Shown piece by piece: positions 8,570 to 16,637 of a DNA stretch of 64,000 nucleotides (positions are counted from its first letter, which is position 1; each line of letters opens with the position of its first letter). Source of the stretch: Balneolia bacterium (GTDB taxonomy: Bacteria; Bacteroidota; Rhodothermia; Balneolales; Cyclonatronaceae); assembly GCA_022565795.1 (NCBI GenBank), contig JAIUMA010000005.1, positions 1 through 64,000 on the forward strand, written 5' to 3'. Under the pieces are notes generated by a model that saw only the letters and a program-made list of their open reading frames with translations, did not search any database and had not been told where the DNA came from. Both the position numbers and the translations under genes were made by a program.

Positions 8570-9724
8570 ATGCTATTACCTATACGTATTATACCGTTTG
8601 CAGTCGGTGCGCTGCTGCTTTTTTCCTGCGGGTCAGGTTCCGATGATCAGACGGACTCCTCCGCACAATCCGGAGACGAAATTCCGGACGGCCCCGAGAT
8701 TACCTACCAGCACGTGCTCAATATCACCGGCGGCGATAATGTGACGTTTAACCGGATTTCTGATCTCTGGGTTACTTCCGAAGGTGATATTCTGATTTTT
8801 GATGCCGGGGCTTCAAAGGCGCATCTGTTTGACGCAGACGGTAATTATCTTTCAAGCGGCATCGGCGAAGGCCAGTTACCGGGTGAGGTGAGGGATCCCG
8901 TCAACTTTCTGGGCATGAATGATAATAATGAGTTCGTCATTTATAGTCACGGTTTGATGCGGTATTCGGTTTACAGCATTGAGAACCGGAAAATTATCCC
9001 GGTGACCGACTTCCACACCATGCAACCTCCTTTGACACATCTGCCCTACACAGTTCTGGCCGATGGCCCTATCATGTTTTTTGATTTTGGGTTAGACAAT
9101 AAAACCGGAGAGCTTAATGAATTTGCCAGTCTGATGGACAGAGAGGGTGAAATTGTGCGGGAGGGCTACATTAGCTTTCCCGCAACCGAAATTTCTATGG
9201 TTTCATCGACCCCGACACCGTTTGTTCTTACTTCACCGCACGGTCGCATGAATAAGGTGGCGCTTCACGGGAATACGATGGTTAGGAACAACCAGAAAGA
9301 CCTCGGCTTCCAGCGCTACAGTCTGGAAACTGGCGAGCTGCTTAACGAAGTAAGCATAAATACGCCGGATTTGCCGGTATCGAGGGAGGAAAACAGAGAT
9401 CTTCTGGATTTATTTAAAGGCGATAGGGAAATAGAAAGCTCACTTATGGAGGATCTGTTGGATCAGATGCCGGAGGTAAGGGGCAATGTCTCTCATATTC
9501 GCTATGATCCTGCGGGCTACGTATGGCTGCTGCTATTACCGCATGATGAGGAGGACCCCAAACTGGAATGGCTGGTATTTACCGAAGAAGGCGACTTTGC
9601 CGGCCGGATGACGCAATTCGAACGGGCCAACATCCTCCGAGTGCATAACGGAAACCTCTACCAGCTAACCCATGATGAGAACGAGCTACCAATGGTGCGC
9701 GTGCTTAGGACCGACTTACTGTAA
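8570..9724 (+). CDS. Six-bladed beta-propeller lipoprotein 3
   Basis: Lipoprotein of 384 residues, lipobox L-F-S-C, then a D/S-rich linker. Propeller block: H-L-F-D-A-D-G-N-Y-L-S-S-G-I-G-E-G. It is the near paralogue of the protein at 5734-6897, with matching order of T-S-E-G-D-I-L, N-D-N-N-E-F and the C-terminal E-N-E-L-P-M-V-R segment (E-N-E-L-Q-Q-I-Q in the other). Local duplication is the simple explanation. Function unknown. Confidence 0.82.
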   Translation: MLLPIRIIPFAVGALLLFSCGSGSDDQTDSSAQSGDEIPDGPEITYQHVLNITGGDNVTFNRISDLWVTSEGDILIFDAGASKAHLFDADGNYLSSGIGEGQLPGEVRDPVNFLGMNDNNEFVIYSHGLMRYSVYSIENRKIIPVTDFHTMQPPLTHLPYTVLADGPIMFFDFGLDNKTGELNEFASLMDREGEIVREGYISFPATEISMVSSTPTPFVLTSPHGRMNKVALHGNTMVRNNQKDLGFQRYSLETGELLNEVSINTPDLPVSREENRDLLDLFKGDREIESSLMEDLLDQMPEVRGNVSHIRYDPAGYVWLLLLPHDEEDPKLEWLVFTEEGDFAGRMTQFERANILRVHNGNLYQLTHDENELPMVRVLRTDLL

Positions 9725-9757
9725 AACTGATTGGGGATGATATCCCGGCCTTGTTCT

Positions 9758-9842
9758 TTTCACGCAAAGTTCGCAGAGGTCTTATGAATTTCTGTAAAAT
9801 CCTTCGCGGGCTTTGCGTATCCTTGGCGCTCTTCGCGTGAAA
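9758..9842. repeat. Imperfect-hairpin intergenic repeat (CGCAAAG/CTTTGCG type)
   Basis: Ends TTTCACGC and GCGTGAAA are inverted repeats, with inner CGCAAAG / CTTTGCG and CGCAGAGG-like words. It belongs to the same loose family as the GGACGCAGA elements at 43302-43432 and 46337-46574. It sits downstream of the propeller array. Confidence 0.6.
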
Positions 9843-9920
9843 CCCTTCAGTTTTCTAACATACCCCTGAGCCCCAATCACGGCTCTTATCACCCTAATAC
9901 AACACGCCTTTTCAATTTAC

Positions 9921-9932
9921 TTGTTTAAACAA
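9921..9932. promoter_or_regulatory. Palindrome upstream of dioxygenase gene
   Basis: TTGTTTAAACAA is a perfect 12-base palindrome about 70 bases before the dioxygenase start. MhqO-type genes in Bacillus are under a MarR-type repressor that binds such a palindromic site, so an operator is plausible, but no regulator gene is nearby. Confidence 0.3.
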
Positions 9933-10000
9933 ACGTTTTTTATTTCTGCTGCGTTATGGGTATCATATAAATAAAAAATGAAACCTAAATTTCTACGAAT

Positions 10001-10936
10001 ATGAACGCTCAAGTCCACGGATTACACCACATTACTGCCATAGCCGGCGACGCGCAGGAGAACCTTGATTTTTATACCAAGGTGATGGGCCTGCGGCTCG
10101 TGAAGAAAAGCATTAATCAGGATGCGCCCGATACGTATCACCTCTTTTTTGCTGACAAGCACGGCAATCCGGGCACTGACCTCACCTTTTTCCCCTGGCC
10201 GGCCATGCAGCCTGCACAGACCGGAGCCGGAATGGCCGTTGAGGTCACCTTTGCCGCGCCGGGCGGCAGCCTCGACTACTGGAAAGCGCGTCTGGAGGAG
10301 AACGGCATCACCCTTAAAGAAGAAATCCGATTCGGCGACAGACATCTGGTCTTCAGCGATCCGCACGGACTCGGGCTGGCGCTCACCGAATCAGATGATG
10401 AACGCGACGTGGCGGCCTGGGAGAAAAGTCCCGTGCCCGAAGACAAACAGCTGCGCGGCATGCACAACACCCGATTCCAGGTAAAAGAGCTGAAATTCAC
10501 CGAAATGCTGCTCACCGAAATCATGGGCTATTCCCGCATGAGTGAGGAAAACGGCTGGGTGCGCTACGGCATAGACGGCGGCACCTCCGGCAACCTGATT
10601 GAGGTAAAAGCCGACGCCAAGCTCAGCTACGGGCAGTGGGGCACGGGCGGTATCCATCACATTGCGTTCCGGGTAAAGGACACCGAAGAGGAAATGCAGG
10701 TCCGTGACAAGGTGATGAAATTCGGACTGATGCCATCCCAGCAGATCGACCGCTTCTGGTTCAAATCGGTTTACTTTAAAGAGCCCGGCGGCGTGCTGTT
10801 CGAACTCGCCACCGACGGCCCCGGCTTCGACCGCGACGAAGACCCCGAAAAACTCGGCGAAACGCTTATCTTGCCACCGTGGTATGAAGACAAGCGGGAA
10901 GAGATTGAGAAGGGCTTGCCAGATTTAAAACACTAG
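10001..10936 (+). CDS. Ring-cleaving dioxygenase, VOC superfamily (MhqO-like)
   Basis: A 311-residue protein of two glyoxalase/VOC modules. The first starts G-L-H-H-I-T-A-I-A-G-D and includes G-L-R-L-V-K-K and T-F-F-P-W-P; the second has G-G-I-H-H-I-A-F-R-V-K and ends with F-E-L-A-T-D-G-P-G-F. The two H-H-I histidines and the late glutamate are the expected metal ligands. Family members open hydroquinone or catechol rings and help detoxify quinones. The start is fixed by the M-N-x-x-V-x-G-L-H-H-I-T opening. It stands alone behind a palindromic site. Confidence 0.9.
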   Translation: MNAQVHGLHHITAIAGDAQENLDFYTKVMGLRLVKKSINQDAPDTYHLFFADKHGNPGTDLTFFPWPAMQPAQTGAGMAVEVTFAAPGGSLDYWKARLEENGITLKEEIRFGDRHLVFSDPHGLGLALTESDDERDVAAWEKSPVPEDKQLRGMHNTRFQVKELKFTEMLLTEIMGYSRMSEENGWVRYGIDGGTSGNLIEVKADAKLSYGQWGTGGIHHIAFRVKDTEEEMQVRDKVMKFGLMPSQQIDRFWFKSVYFKEPGGVLFELATDGPGFDRDEDPEKLGETLILPPWYEDKREEIEKGLPDLKH

Positions 10937-10945
10937 TGTTTTAAA
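10924..10945. terminator. 22-bp perfect palindrome over the dioxygenase stop codon
   Basis: The arms TTTAAAACACT and AGTGTTTTAAA form an uninterrupted palindrome that includes the TAG stop. It contains the word AAACACT seen in intergenic repeats elsewhere. It might cruciform or help termination; being AT-rich without a T-tail, it is a weak terminator candidate. Confidence 0.4.
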
Positions 10946-10946
10946 A

Positions 10947-10978
10947 ATTGTGAATGGTGAATGTTGAATTGTGAATTA
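10947..10978 (+). repeat. AATTGTGAATGGTGAATG microrepeat
   Basis: Four near-tandem copies of the heptamer-like word GTGAAT(T/G)G. An inverted counterpart lies at 11667-11700, so the DUF4112 gene is flanked by inverted microrepeats. Further near-tandem words (ACTGACATACTG twice, TTGGCACTG twice) follow at 11046-11092. Confidence 0.55.
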
Positions 10979-11107
10979 GCCGGGGCTGCTCGAACATCCA
11001 AATCGACTCCCCGGCTATATTACATTCCAAACCCCGAACTCACTGTCTACTGACATACTGATTACTGACATACTGTTGGCACTGTTGGCACTGAAATACT
11101 GAAATAT

Positions 11108-11599
11108 ATGCGCGAAACTTCCAATCCTCCTGATGCACCAAAAGGTCCCGTTTCGGATCTGAAGCAGAAGGAGCGGGATGCGCTCAGGCGACTGGATACC
11201 TTCAGCTATTACACGGACAGCAACTTTAGGATTCCGTTTACCGGCGTGCGGTTTGGGATTAGTCCGATGCTCGGGCTGATACCCGGCCTAGGTGACTTTG
11301 CCGGCCTCATCCTGTCGCTTTACGTGCTTGTTGAGGCGCGTCGCGTGGGCGCCAGCGGAAAAGTGCAGAGACGCATCATCCGGAATATGCTTGTTGAGTT
11401 TTTATTTGGCCTTTTTCCCGTAATCGGCGATGCCTTCGACGTGCTCTTCAAAGCCAATACCCGAAACACCGAGCTCCTGCGCGCCTACCTGCACGAGCAG
11501 CTCGAAATAGAGCCCAAGCGCCGCTTCCCGTGGTTCACCTTTATCTGGCTCTGCGGACTAATACTGCTGCTGATTTGGGTGATTATTATGCTTTTTTAG
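11108..11599 (+). CDS. DUF4112 membrane protein
   Basis: A 163-residue protein of the DUF4112 family. The conserved core runs from L-D-T-F-S-Y-Y-T-D-S through G-L-I-P-G-L-G-D-F-A-G-L, V-E-A-R-R-V-G-A and the block F-P-V-I-G-D-A-F-D-V-L-F-K-A-N-x-R-N. Two glycine-rich hydrophobic segments and a C-terminal transmembrane helix suggest an inner-membrane protein. The molecular role of the family is not known. It stands alone between repeat-rich gaps. Confidence 0.88.
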   Translation: MRETSNPPDAPKGPVSDLKQKERDALRRLDTFSYYTDSNFRIPFTGVRFGISPMLGLIPGLGDFAGLILSLYVLVEARRVGASGKVQRRIIRNMLVEFLFGLFPVIGDAFDVLFKANTRNTELLRAYLHEQLEIEPKRRFPWFTFIWLCGLILLLIWVIIMLF

Positions 11600-11666
11600 C
11601 TGGAGATATTAGGTGAGGGGGAGATGGTGAGAGTGGGCGAGGAGGAGAAAAAAATGAAATTATTTC

Positions 11667-11700
11667 AATTCACCATTCACCATTCAAAATTCACAATTGG
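11667..11700 (-). repeat. AATTCACCATTCACCATTC microrepeat
   Basis: Inverted counterpart of 10947-10978: three or more copies of the ATTCACCATTC / ATTCACAATT word. It is followed by TTTTAGTGCTTTAGAGTTTTAGTGTTTCC words (about 11714-11745) of the AAACACTAAAA class. Confidence 0.55.
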
Positions 11701-11759
11701 AAACCCTTGTGCACTTTTAGTGCTTTAGAGTTTTAGTGTTTCCCCGAGAAGCCCGCGCC

Positions 11760-12116
11760 CTACTTCCCCCGCTTCGCCCTCAGCTGCTCCTTCTGGTTTT
11801 TCACTTTCTGCAGCTTCAGCCAGGAAAACAGCCAGATCAGCGCCCACAGCCCGGCCGTGACGTACCAAGTTGACCACGCAAGGATGAGCACGTTGGCACC
11901 GTAAAGCACATGAAACGGCCACTGAGGCACTTCCGGTCCCCCGGACTTCTTAAAACTGCTGAACGCCACGCCCGAATAGTCCACAAACTTCAGCAGCAGC
12001 ATCAGCGAGGTATAGACGACAACCACCCACCACATCCACTCCGCCCCGCTCAGCACGGCAGCCAGAATAAACAACGTGACCAAAATATCAACAAACGAGT
12101 TCTTTAAAATATGCAC
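11760..12116 (-). CDS. Small membrane protein, three helices
   Basis: A 118-residue hypothetical membrane protein beginning at a GTG (12116). Hydrophobic helices: I-L-V-T-L-F-I-L-A-A-V-L-S-G near residue 15, W-W-V-V-V-V-Y-T-S-L-M-L-L near 32, and a tryptophan-rich pair between about 67 and 100. The tail is strongly basic (L-R-A-K-R-G-K). I do not recognise a family. The start is uncertain because no ATG lies nearby. Confidence 0.65.
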   Translation of the reverse strand: MHILKNSFVDILVTLFILAAVLSGAEWMWWVVVVYTSLMLLLKFVDYSGVAFSSFKKSGGPEVPQWPFHVLYGANVLILAWSTWYVTAGLWALIWLFSWLKLQKVKNQKEQLRAKRGK

Positions 12117-12346
12117 GGCAACGGATTGGTTAGGTTATTTGGAACGGGTGATGGTTTTGTTTGACCAAGCGTGATGTGGTTGTAAATGTAGGGAAATGTA
12201 GGGGGAAATGCACTGGGCTTAGGTCCTGTAAAGCAGATAAGACTGAATCTATAAGCTTTTGCAAAACAGGTCGCCTTATATCGCACTAAGGATGAAACAC
12301 TAAAAAAGAAAACGCAAAAAACACGATGAGTAAGATTAAGTTATAA

Positions 12347-12484
12347 CCAATCTGCGTGAATCCGTGCCTGCCTGCCTGCTTCAGGCAACCTACAAGGAAA
12401 TCATCAAAAGTACGGCGTTAATGATTTACCCGAACTATTACCAATCTGCGCAACTCTGCAACATAATCCGCGCGACTCTGCGTC
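12347..12484. repeat. Degenerate TCTGCGTCC-family element
   Basis: Words CCAATCTGCGTGAATCCGTG, CCAATCTGCGCAACTCTGC and a final GACTCTGCGTCC match the right half of the elements at 43302-43432 and 46337-46574. A CCTGCCTGCCTGC stretch interrupts it near 12366. Confidence 0.5.
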
Positions 12485-12510
12485 CTTCCCTCCTCCCTAC
12501 ATATTCGTAA

Positions 12511-12526
12511 AAAAACGTACGTTTTT
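12511..12526. promoter_or_regulatory. 16-bp palindrome, possible operator of GH81 gene
   Basis: AAAAACGTACGTTTTT is perfectly palindromic and lies about 125 bases before the glucanase start. Size and symmetry fit a site for a dimeric repressor or activator, possibly tied to glucan supply. No cognate regulator is in the window. Confidence 0.35.
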
Positions 12527-12652
12527 GGGAAAAGCGGTTTTCAATTACTAATTTGATGAAAATGTTGAAAATTTTGTGCAAGTTTATTGCTCGTGATGCA
12601 ACTTTTTCCTCAGCAGCCATCACAACACGTATCCGCTGATCTATTTGATTTT

Positions 12653-15238
12653 ATGAAAGCATTATATACTACCCCTCATTTTATACATTCCATTACAAAT
12701 TTCAGTACTATTTCGTATTTCCTTCTCAGCCTGCTCCTCATCACCCTAACCGCTTCAGTTTCCATGGCGCAGGTGGTACCTATTGGCCAGGCCAGCTACA
12801 GCACTACCCCACCTCCGGGTCAGCAGGGCCCGAGCCTGTCGAACGGTCAACCGGCTACGCCTCTGCTTTCCGATGCCTTCGACCAGCGGGTACAGAGCAG
12901 CAATTTCTGGAGCAGTATCAAATATCCGTTTTTTGGTGATAACCATTCGGCCCCACTTTACGCGCATCCGTTAGCCATGAAGGCTGAGGCAAACGGACTT
13001 CAGCTGGGCTATACCGCCGAGGCGGTCGTAAGCGGCCGGGCGTATAACTTTCCACGTGCCAATCATCTCACTGTAGGTATTGAAGGGCTGAATACATCAG
13101 AAACCACTACCCGACACTATGGCGACTGGACGGTAACCGCCGAATGGCAGGGCAACGGGAGGGAAATGCACGCTACGCTCGGTCACGGCCTTCCGTTTGT
13201 TTATTTTGAAATTAATGGCGGTGATGCGTTAATCACGGCAAACCAGACACATTCGGTCTGGCACGAGGATGGTGAAGTGCTGGGCGTTACCGTTGGAGGC
13301 GAGCATTACGGCATCTTTGCGCCAACCGGCTCGGAATGGAACGTAAGCGGCTCTCAATTCGCTTCCTCGCTTAACGGCGAAACCTTCCTTTCAGTAGCGA
13401 TTTTGCCAAACAATGATCCCGAAACGCTCGAAATGTTCCGCGAGCGCGCCTATGCCTTTGTAACCGATACCTTCGTGGAGTGGCAGTATGATGAAAGCGG
13501 ATCCATGCTCAACAGCACCTACACCATAGAAACTACCCTGCGCGATGATGCCGAGGGAAATCTGAATGAAACCCTTACCGCACTTTACAGGCATCAGTGG
13601 CTAATCGTAAATGAGCCGCTTACTGGATATTCCTACAACTCACCGCGTGGCGAAATGAAGCTGATGGCCGGTAACACGTTCAATACTTCACGCCAGTTTT
13701 CAGGAATTCTGCCGTCCATGCCGGATGCAGGCGATTATGACCGCTCGCAGCTGCTTTCATACGTTCAGCAGGCGGCGGCAGGGAATCTGGGCCCTGGTCC
13801 TACCTACCAAAACGGTAAGGACATGGCGCGTTTTGCCCATCTCATACATATCGCAGACCAGCTTGGAGAGCCGGCCGAAAGTGCCAAAAACCAGCTGATG
13901 ACCAAGCTGAAAAACCGACTGGAAACATGGTTTACAGCTGGCGGAGGTCAGGAGTATGTGCATGATGACGTATGGGATGTATTTACCGGCTACCCATCCG
14001 ATCACGGCGCCGCCACTCAGATTAACGATCACCATTTTCATCACGCTTATGCCATAATGAGTGCGGCTACCATCGCCCGCTTCGACCCGGAATGGGCGGA
14101 GCAGGATAACTGGGGCGGCATCGTAAATATGCTTGTCCGTGATGCCAACGGCTGGGACCGCGAAGACGAGATGTTCCCGTTTCTGCGCTCGTTCGACGTA
14201 TATGCGGGCCACTCCTGGGCGGCAGGACACGGCGCTTTTGCAGAAGGCAACAATCAGGAGTCGAGCTCCGAAGCCATGAACTTTGCTTCTGCAGCAGTTC
14301 TCTGGGGCGAAATAACCGGTCAGCCGGAAATCCGCGATCTCGGAATCTATCTGTACACCACCGAAGCATCAGCCATCGATCAGTACTGGTTTGATGTGGA
14401 TGAAGAGGTTTTCCCACCCGCCTACACCTACAACGCTTTGGGCATCGTATGGGGCAACAATGGTAATCACACAACATGGTTTGGTCAAAATCCGGCCTTC
14501 ATTCATGGCATTAACATTCTGCCTGTGCATACGGGATCATTTTATCTGGCCCGGCATCCGGACTATATCATGCTGAACTACAATGCAGCTGTGGATGCCA
14601 GCGGTGGCGAGCTATCCACCTGGCGGGATATTTTCTGGAAGTACATCGCCATGGCCGACGGTGAGCTGGCGCTAAGCAAGCTCGAGGCTGAGCCAAACTA
14701 CAACCGTTTCGACGGCAACTCCCGCGCCCACACCATGCACTGGATTCACAATCAGAAAAGGCTGGGGCAGGTCGATTTTTCCGTTACGGCCGATATAGCA
14801 ACCTACTCGGTATTCAGGAATGATGACAACGAGCGCAGCTATGTAGCCTATAACGCCGGCAATGCGTCCAGAATGGTAAGCTTCTCTGATGGCTTTTCGA
14901 TGGAGGTTGCCCCGGGTGAACTCAAAACTGAATTGGCCGGCGAGCCTGTCGGAATTGTGGATCCGGAAGTGCCAAACGAAGTGGCCTTAGATCAGAACTA
15001 CCCGAACCCGTTCAATCCGGCAACGCAAATCAGCTTTACCCTGCCGGAAGCTATGGATGTAACGCTTGAGGTCTACAACGTAACCGGTCAGCGCGTGGCC
15101 ACGCTTGTGAGCGGTCAACAAAGTGCGGGTCAGCATACCGCAACATTCGACGCCAGCCGCCTTTCCAGCGGGGTCTACCTTTACCGCCTGAGAGCGGGCA
15201 GCTTTGTAGAAACCAGAAAAATGATGCTCGTGAAATAA
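12653..15238 (+). CDS. Secreted GH81 endo-beta-1,3-glucanase with sorting domain
   Basis: Predicted laminarin/callose-degrading endo-1,3-beta-glucanase of 861 residues. The start at 12653 (M-K-A-L-Y) gives a signal peptide ending S-M-A-Q; earlier ATGs add a non-signal head. The GH81 core shows [13 protein letters not shown] (family H-F-H-Y-G-Y), [19 protein letters not shown], and [12 protein letters not shown], which carries the catalytic-region glutamates, then V-L-W-G. The last 80 residues are a sorting domain (Q-N-Y-P-N-P-F-N-P to M-M-L-V-K). The enzyme likely acts on algal or fungal beta-1,3-glucan outside the cell. A terminator follows. Confidence 0.93.
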   Translation: MKALYTTPHFIHSITNFSTISYFLLSLLLITLTASVSMAQVVPIGQASYSTTPPPGQQGPSLSNGQPATPLLSDAFDQRVQSSNFWSSIKYPFFGDNHSAPLYAHPLAMKAEANGLQLGYTAEAVVSGRAYNFPRANHLTVGIEGLNTSETTTRHYGDWTVTAEWQGNGREMHATLGHGLPFVYFEINGGDALITANQTHSVWHEDGEVLGVTVGGEHYGIFAPTGSEWNVSGSQFASSLNGETFLSVAILPNNDPETLEMFRERAYAFVTDTFVEWQYDESGSMLNSTYTIETTLRDDAEGNLNETLTALYRHQWLIVNEPLTGYSYNSPRGEMKLMAGNTFNTSRQFSGILPSMPDAGDYDRSQLLSYVQQAAAGNLGPGPTYQNGKDMARFAHLIHIADQLGEPAESAKNQLMTKLKNRLETWFTAGGGQEYVHDDVWDVFTGYPSDHGAATQINDHHFHHAYAIMSAATIARFDPEWAEQDNWGGIVNMLVRDANGWDREDEMFPFLRSFDVYAGHSWAAGHGAFAEGNNQESSSEAMNFASAAVLWGEITGQPEIRDLGIYLYTTEASAIDQYWFDVDEEVFPPAYTYNALGIVWGNNGNHTTWFGQNPAFIHGINILPVHTGSFYLARHPDYIMLNYNAAVDASGGELSTWRDIFWKYIAMADGELALSKLEAEPNYNRFDGNSRAHTMHWIHNQKRLGQVDFSVTADIATYSVFRNDDNERSYVAYNAGNASRMVSFSDGFSMEVAPGELKTELAGEPVGIVDPEVPNEVALDQNYPNPFNPATQISFTLPEAMDVTLEVYNVTGQRVATLVSGQQSAGQHTATFDASRLSSGVYLYRLRAGSFVETRKMMLVK

Positions 15239-15261
15239 CCGCTGCAAATCATTCTTAATCA

Positions 15262-15302
15262 AAATCCCTGAATCCCCGAGCGGCGGGTTCAGGGATTTTT
15301 TT
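15262..15302 (+). terminator. Rho-independent terminator of GH81 gene
   Basis: AAATCCCTGAA pairs with TTCAGGGATTT around a GC-rich loop, followed by T residues, 24 bases after the stop. Confidence 0.85.
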
Positions 15303-15383
15303 ATGACGGGCACCCGGCCGTGATTTGTACCTTTACTACTATTCCGTTAATCGTTTCGAAGCACTAAACAAACGCAATTTCTT

Positions 15384-15788
15384 ATGATTAAACGACTCGC
15401 ACATATCTGCATCCATTCAGAAGACCTCACCGAAACCGAGCGCTTCTACTGTGGGGCGCTTGGCCTGGAAAAAGGATTCATATTCGAAAAGGATGATGCT
15501 CTTTTCGGCTTTTACATCAAGCTGGGCGGAGATTCATTCATTGAAGTTTTCAAAGGCCAGCCGGGAGCTATCGGCAACATCAATCACCTGGCCATCGAAA
15601 CGGATGATATCGAAAAGGTCATCACAGAACTGCGCGCACATGGCTTTAAGGCTACCGACAAAAAGCTCGGCGGCGATCATACATGGCAGTCATGGACCGA
15701 AGACCCAAGCGGCGTAAGAATCGAATTTCACCAATACACAGCCGACAGTATGCAGTTCAAAGGCGGCATTTGTGAAGTAGACTGGTAA
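15384..15788 (+). CDS. VOC family (glyoxalase-like) protein
   Basis: A single-module VOC protein of 134 residues. It shows the family plan: A-H-I-C-I-H at the start (metal-ligand His), T-E-R-F-Y-C-G-A-L-G-L, I-N-H-L-A-I-E-T in the second half, and E-D-P-S-G-V-R-I-E-F-H-Q-Y with the late glutamate. VOC enzymes isomerise or conjugate small electrophiles, e.g. lactoylglutathione lyase. Substrate cannot be told from sequence. Monocistronic. Confidence 0.85.
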   Translation: MIKRLAHICIHSEDLTETERFYCGALGLEKGFIFEKDDALFGFYIKLGGDSFIEVFKGQPGAIGNINHLAIETDDIEKVITELRAHGFKATDKKLGGDHTWQSWTEDPSGVRIEFHQYTADSMQFKGGICEVDW

Positions 15789-15813
15789 TGGGCCGAATGA
15801 CTGTGTTTGGGGT

Positions 15814-15975
15814 GTGGGAGAGAAAATATCATTAAACATACCCATAATCGTGCTTTCGGTTATGTTGACGGGGCTTTATTTGTACATAAACGGAAAGTTT
15901 GACTTCACGGATAAACCGTTTTTTGAGGATATTGAAGGGAAAGACTACGGCTTAATTTTCCTTGAGCACTTTTAA
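15814..15975 (+). CDS. Possible 53-residue membrane peptide or gene remnant
   Basis: A GTG-started frame of 53 codons: a hydrophobic run I-P-I-I-V-L-S-V-M-L-T-G-L-Y-L-Y, then a charged tail with K-F-D-F-T-D-K-P-F-F-E-D-I-E. The amino acid make-up is protein-like and unlike the repeat tracts around it. There is no good ribosome site. It could be a real small protein or the end of a lost gene. Confidence 0.3.
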   Translation: MGEKISLNIPIIVLSVMLTGLYLYINGKFDFTDKPFFEDIEGKDYGLIFLEHF

Positions 15976-16637
15976 ACACTCAGCATGAGGCAATCCGAAA
16001 AAGGGCTGCAAAATAATTTACCACACCGGCCACTCACGCGCCTGTCTGCCCACGGCGCAAGAATACTGGATTCCTAAAATAGATCGGTGCGCCGCCTTTT
16101 TGCTAAAATGATGCTTTCATCTCGACTAAGAGAGCGAAGCGACTGCTTTACCGACATCCGATGGTGACGGGTTTACTCCGCCCACCGGCGGAAGACATCT
16201 CGCTTCATTTGGCAGGGTGGTTAGAACACTTTAGTTGACAAATTAAGGGAGATCACTATGACTTCGCCTCCCTTGTTTCGCAGTGTCAGGCTTGCCTTCC
16301 TAACAGAATTGGCAGGCAGGCTTTGTTCCTATACAATCACAAGTCGATAACCTGTTCAGGTGTTATTGAGACAGAGTCCGCTCAGGAGTGTGAGTGATTT
16401 TGATTTTAATTCAGTGAAGAGAGCGCCCTGCCCCCCCTCTGCTACTACGCCAGATAGTCTGAAATATGTAAGTCTTATATGGCACGATGTAAGCCTTTCC
16501 CCGTTCTGTTTGATTACTATTAATATTCATCAAGCTACTCTGGCCCGGAGTATAGGGTATAGGGAGTAAGAAGGAAAGGCTGTCGGCCAGACAGTTCGAA
16601 AACAGACGAATACGCATCCCATAGTTCTTTTATAACC
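15976..16637. other. Non-coding region with degraded intergenic repeats
   Basis: No gene supported. Around 16105-16150, ATCTCGACTAAGAGAGCGAA GCGA resembles a degenerate copy of a word common between genes in Bacteroidetes-type genomes (TTCGACTGAGCGAAGCGA as I recall it). GGCAGGCAGG and CCGCCCACCGGCGG words follow. The promoter of the GT4/GH130 cassette should lie at its right end, but I cannot fix its position. Confidence 0.45.

Larger units (their letters stand above)
12117..12652. other. Repeat-rich intergenic region upstream of GH81 gene
   Basis: No gene. It contains the AAACACTAAAAAAGAAAACG-type motif (12292-12335, also seen at 60352-60395), a degenerate element of the TCTGCGTCC family (12347-12484) and a 16-base palindrome (12511-12526). 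The region divides a GTG-started membrane protein gene and the divergently read GH81 gene. Confidence 0.6.

Noticed and set aside
9758-9842. Possible riboswitch or sRNA, from the hairpin shape
   Set aside because: It matches the dispersed GCAAAG/CTTTGCG repeat family and is downstream of a gene, so a repeat is the simpler reading.
10924-11700. Composite mobile element around the DUF4112 gene
   Set aside because: The inverted microrepeats are of a kind found at many gaps; there is no transposase and no target-site duplication.
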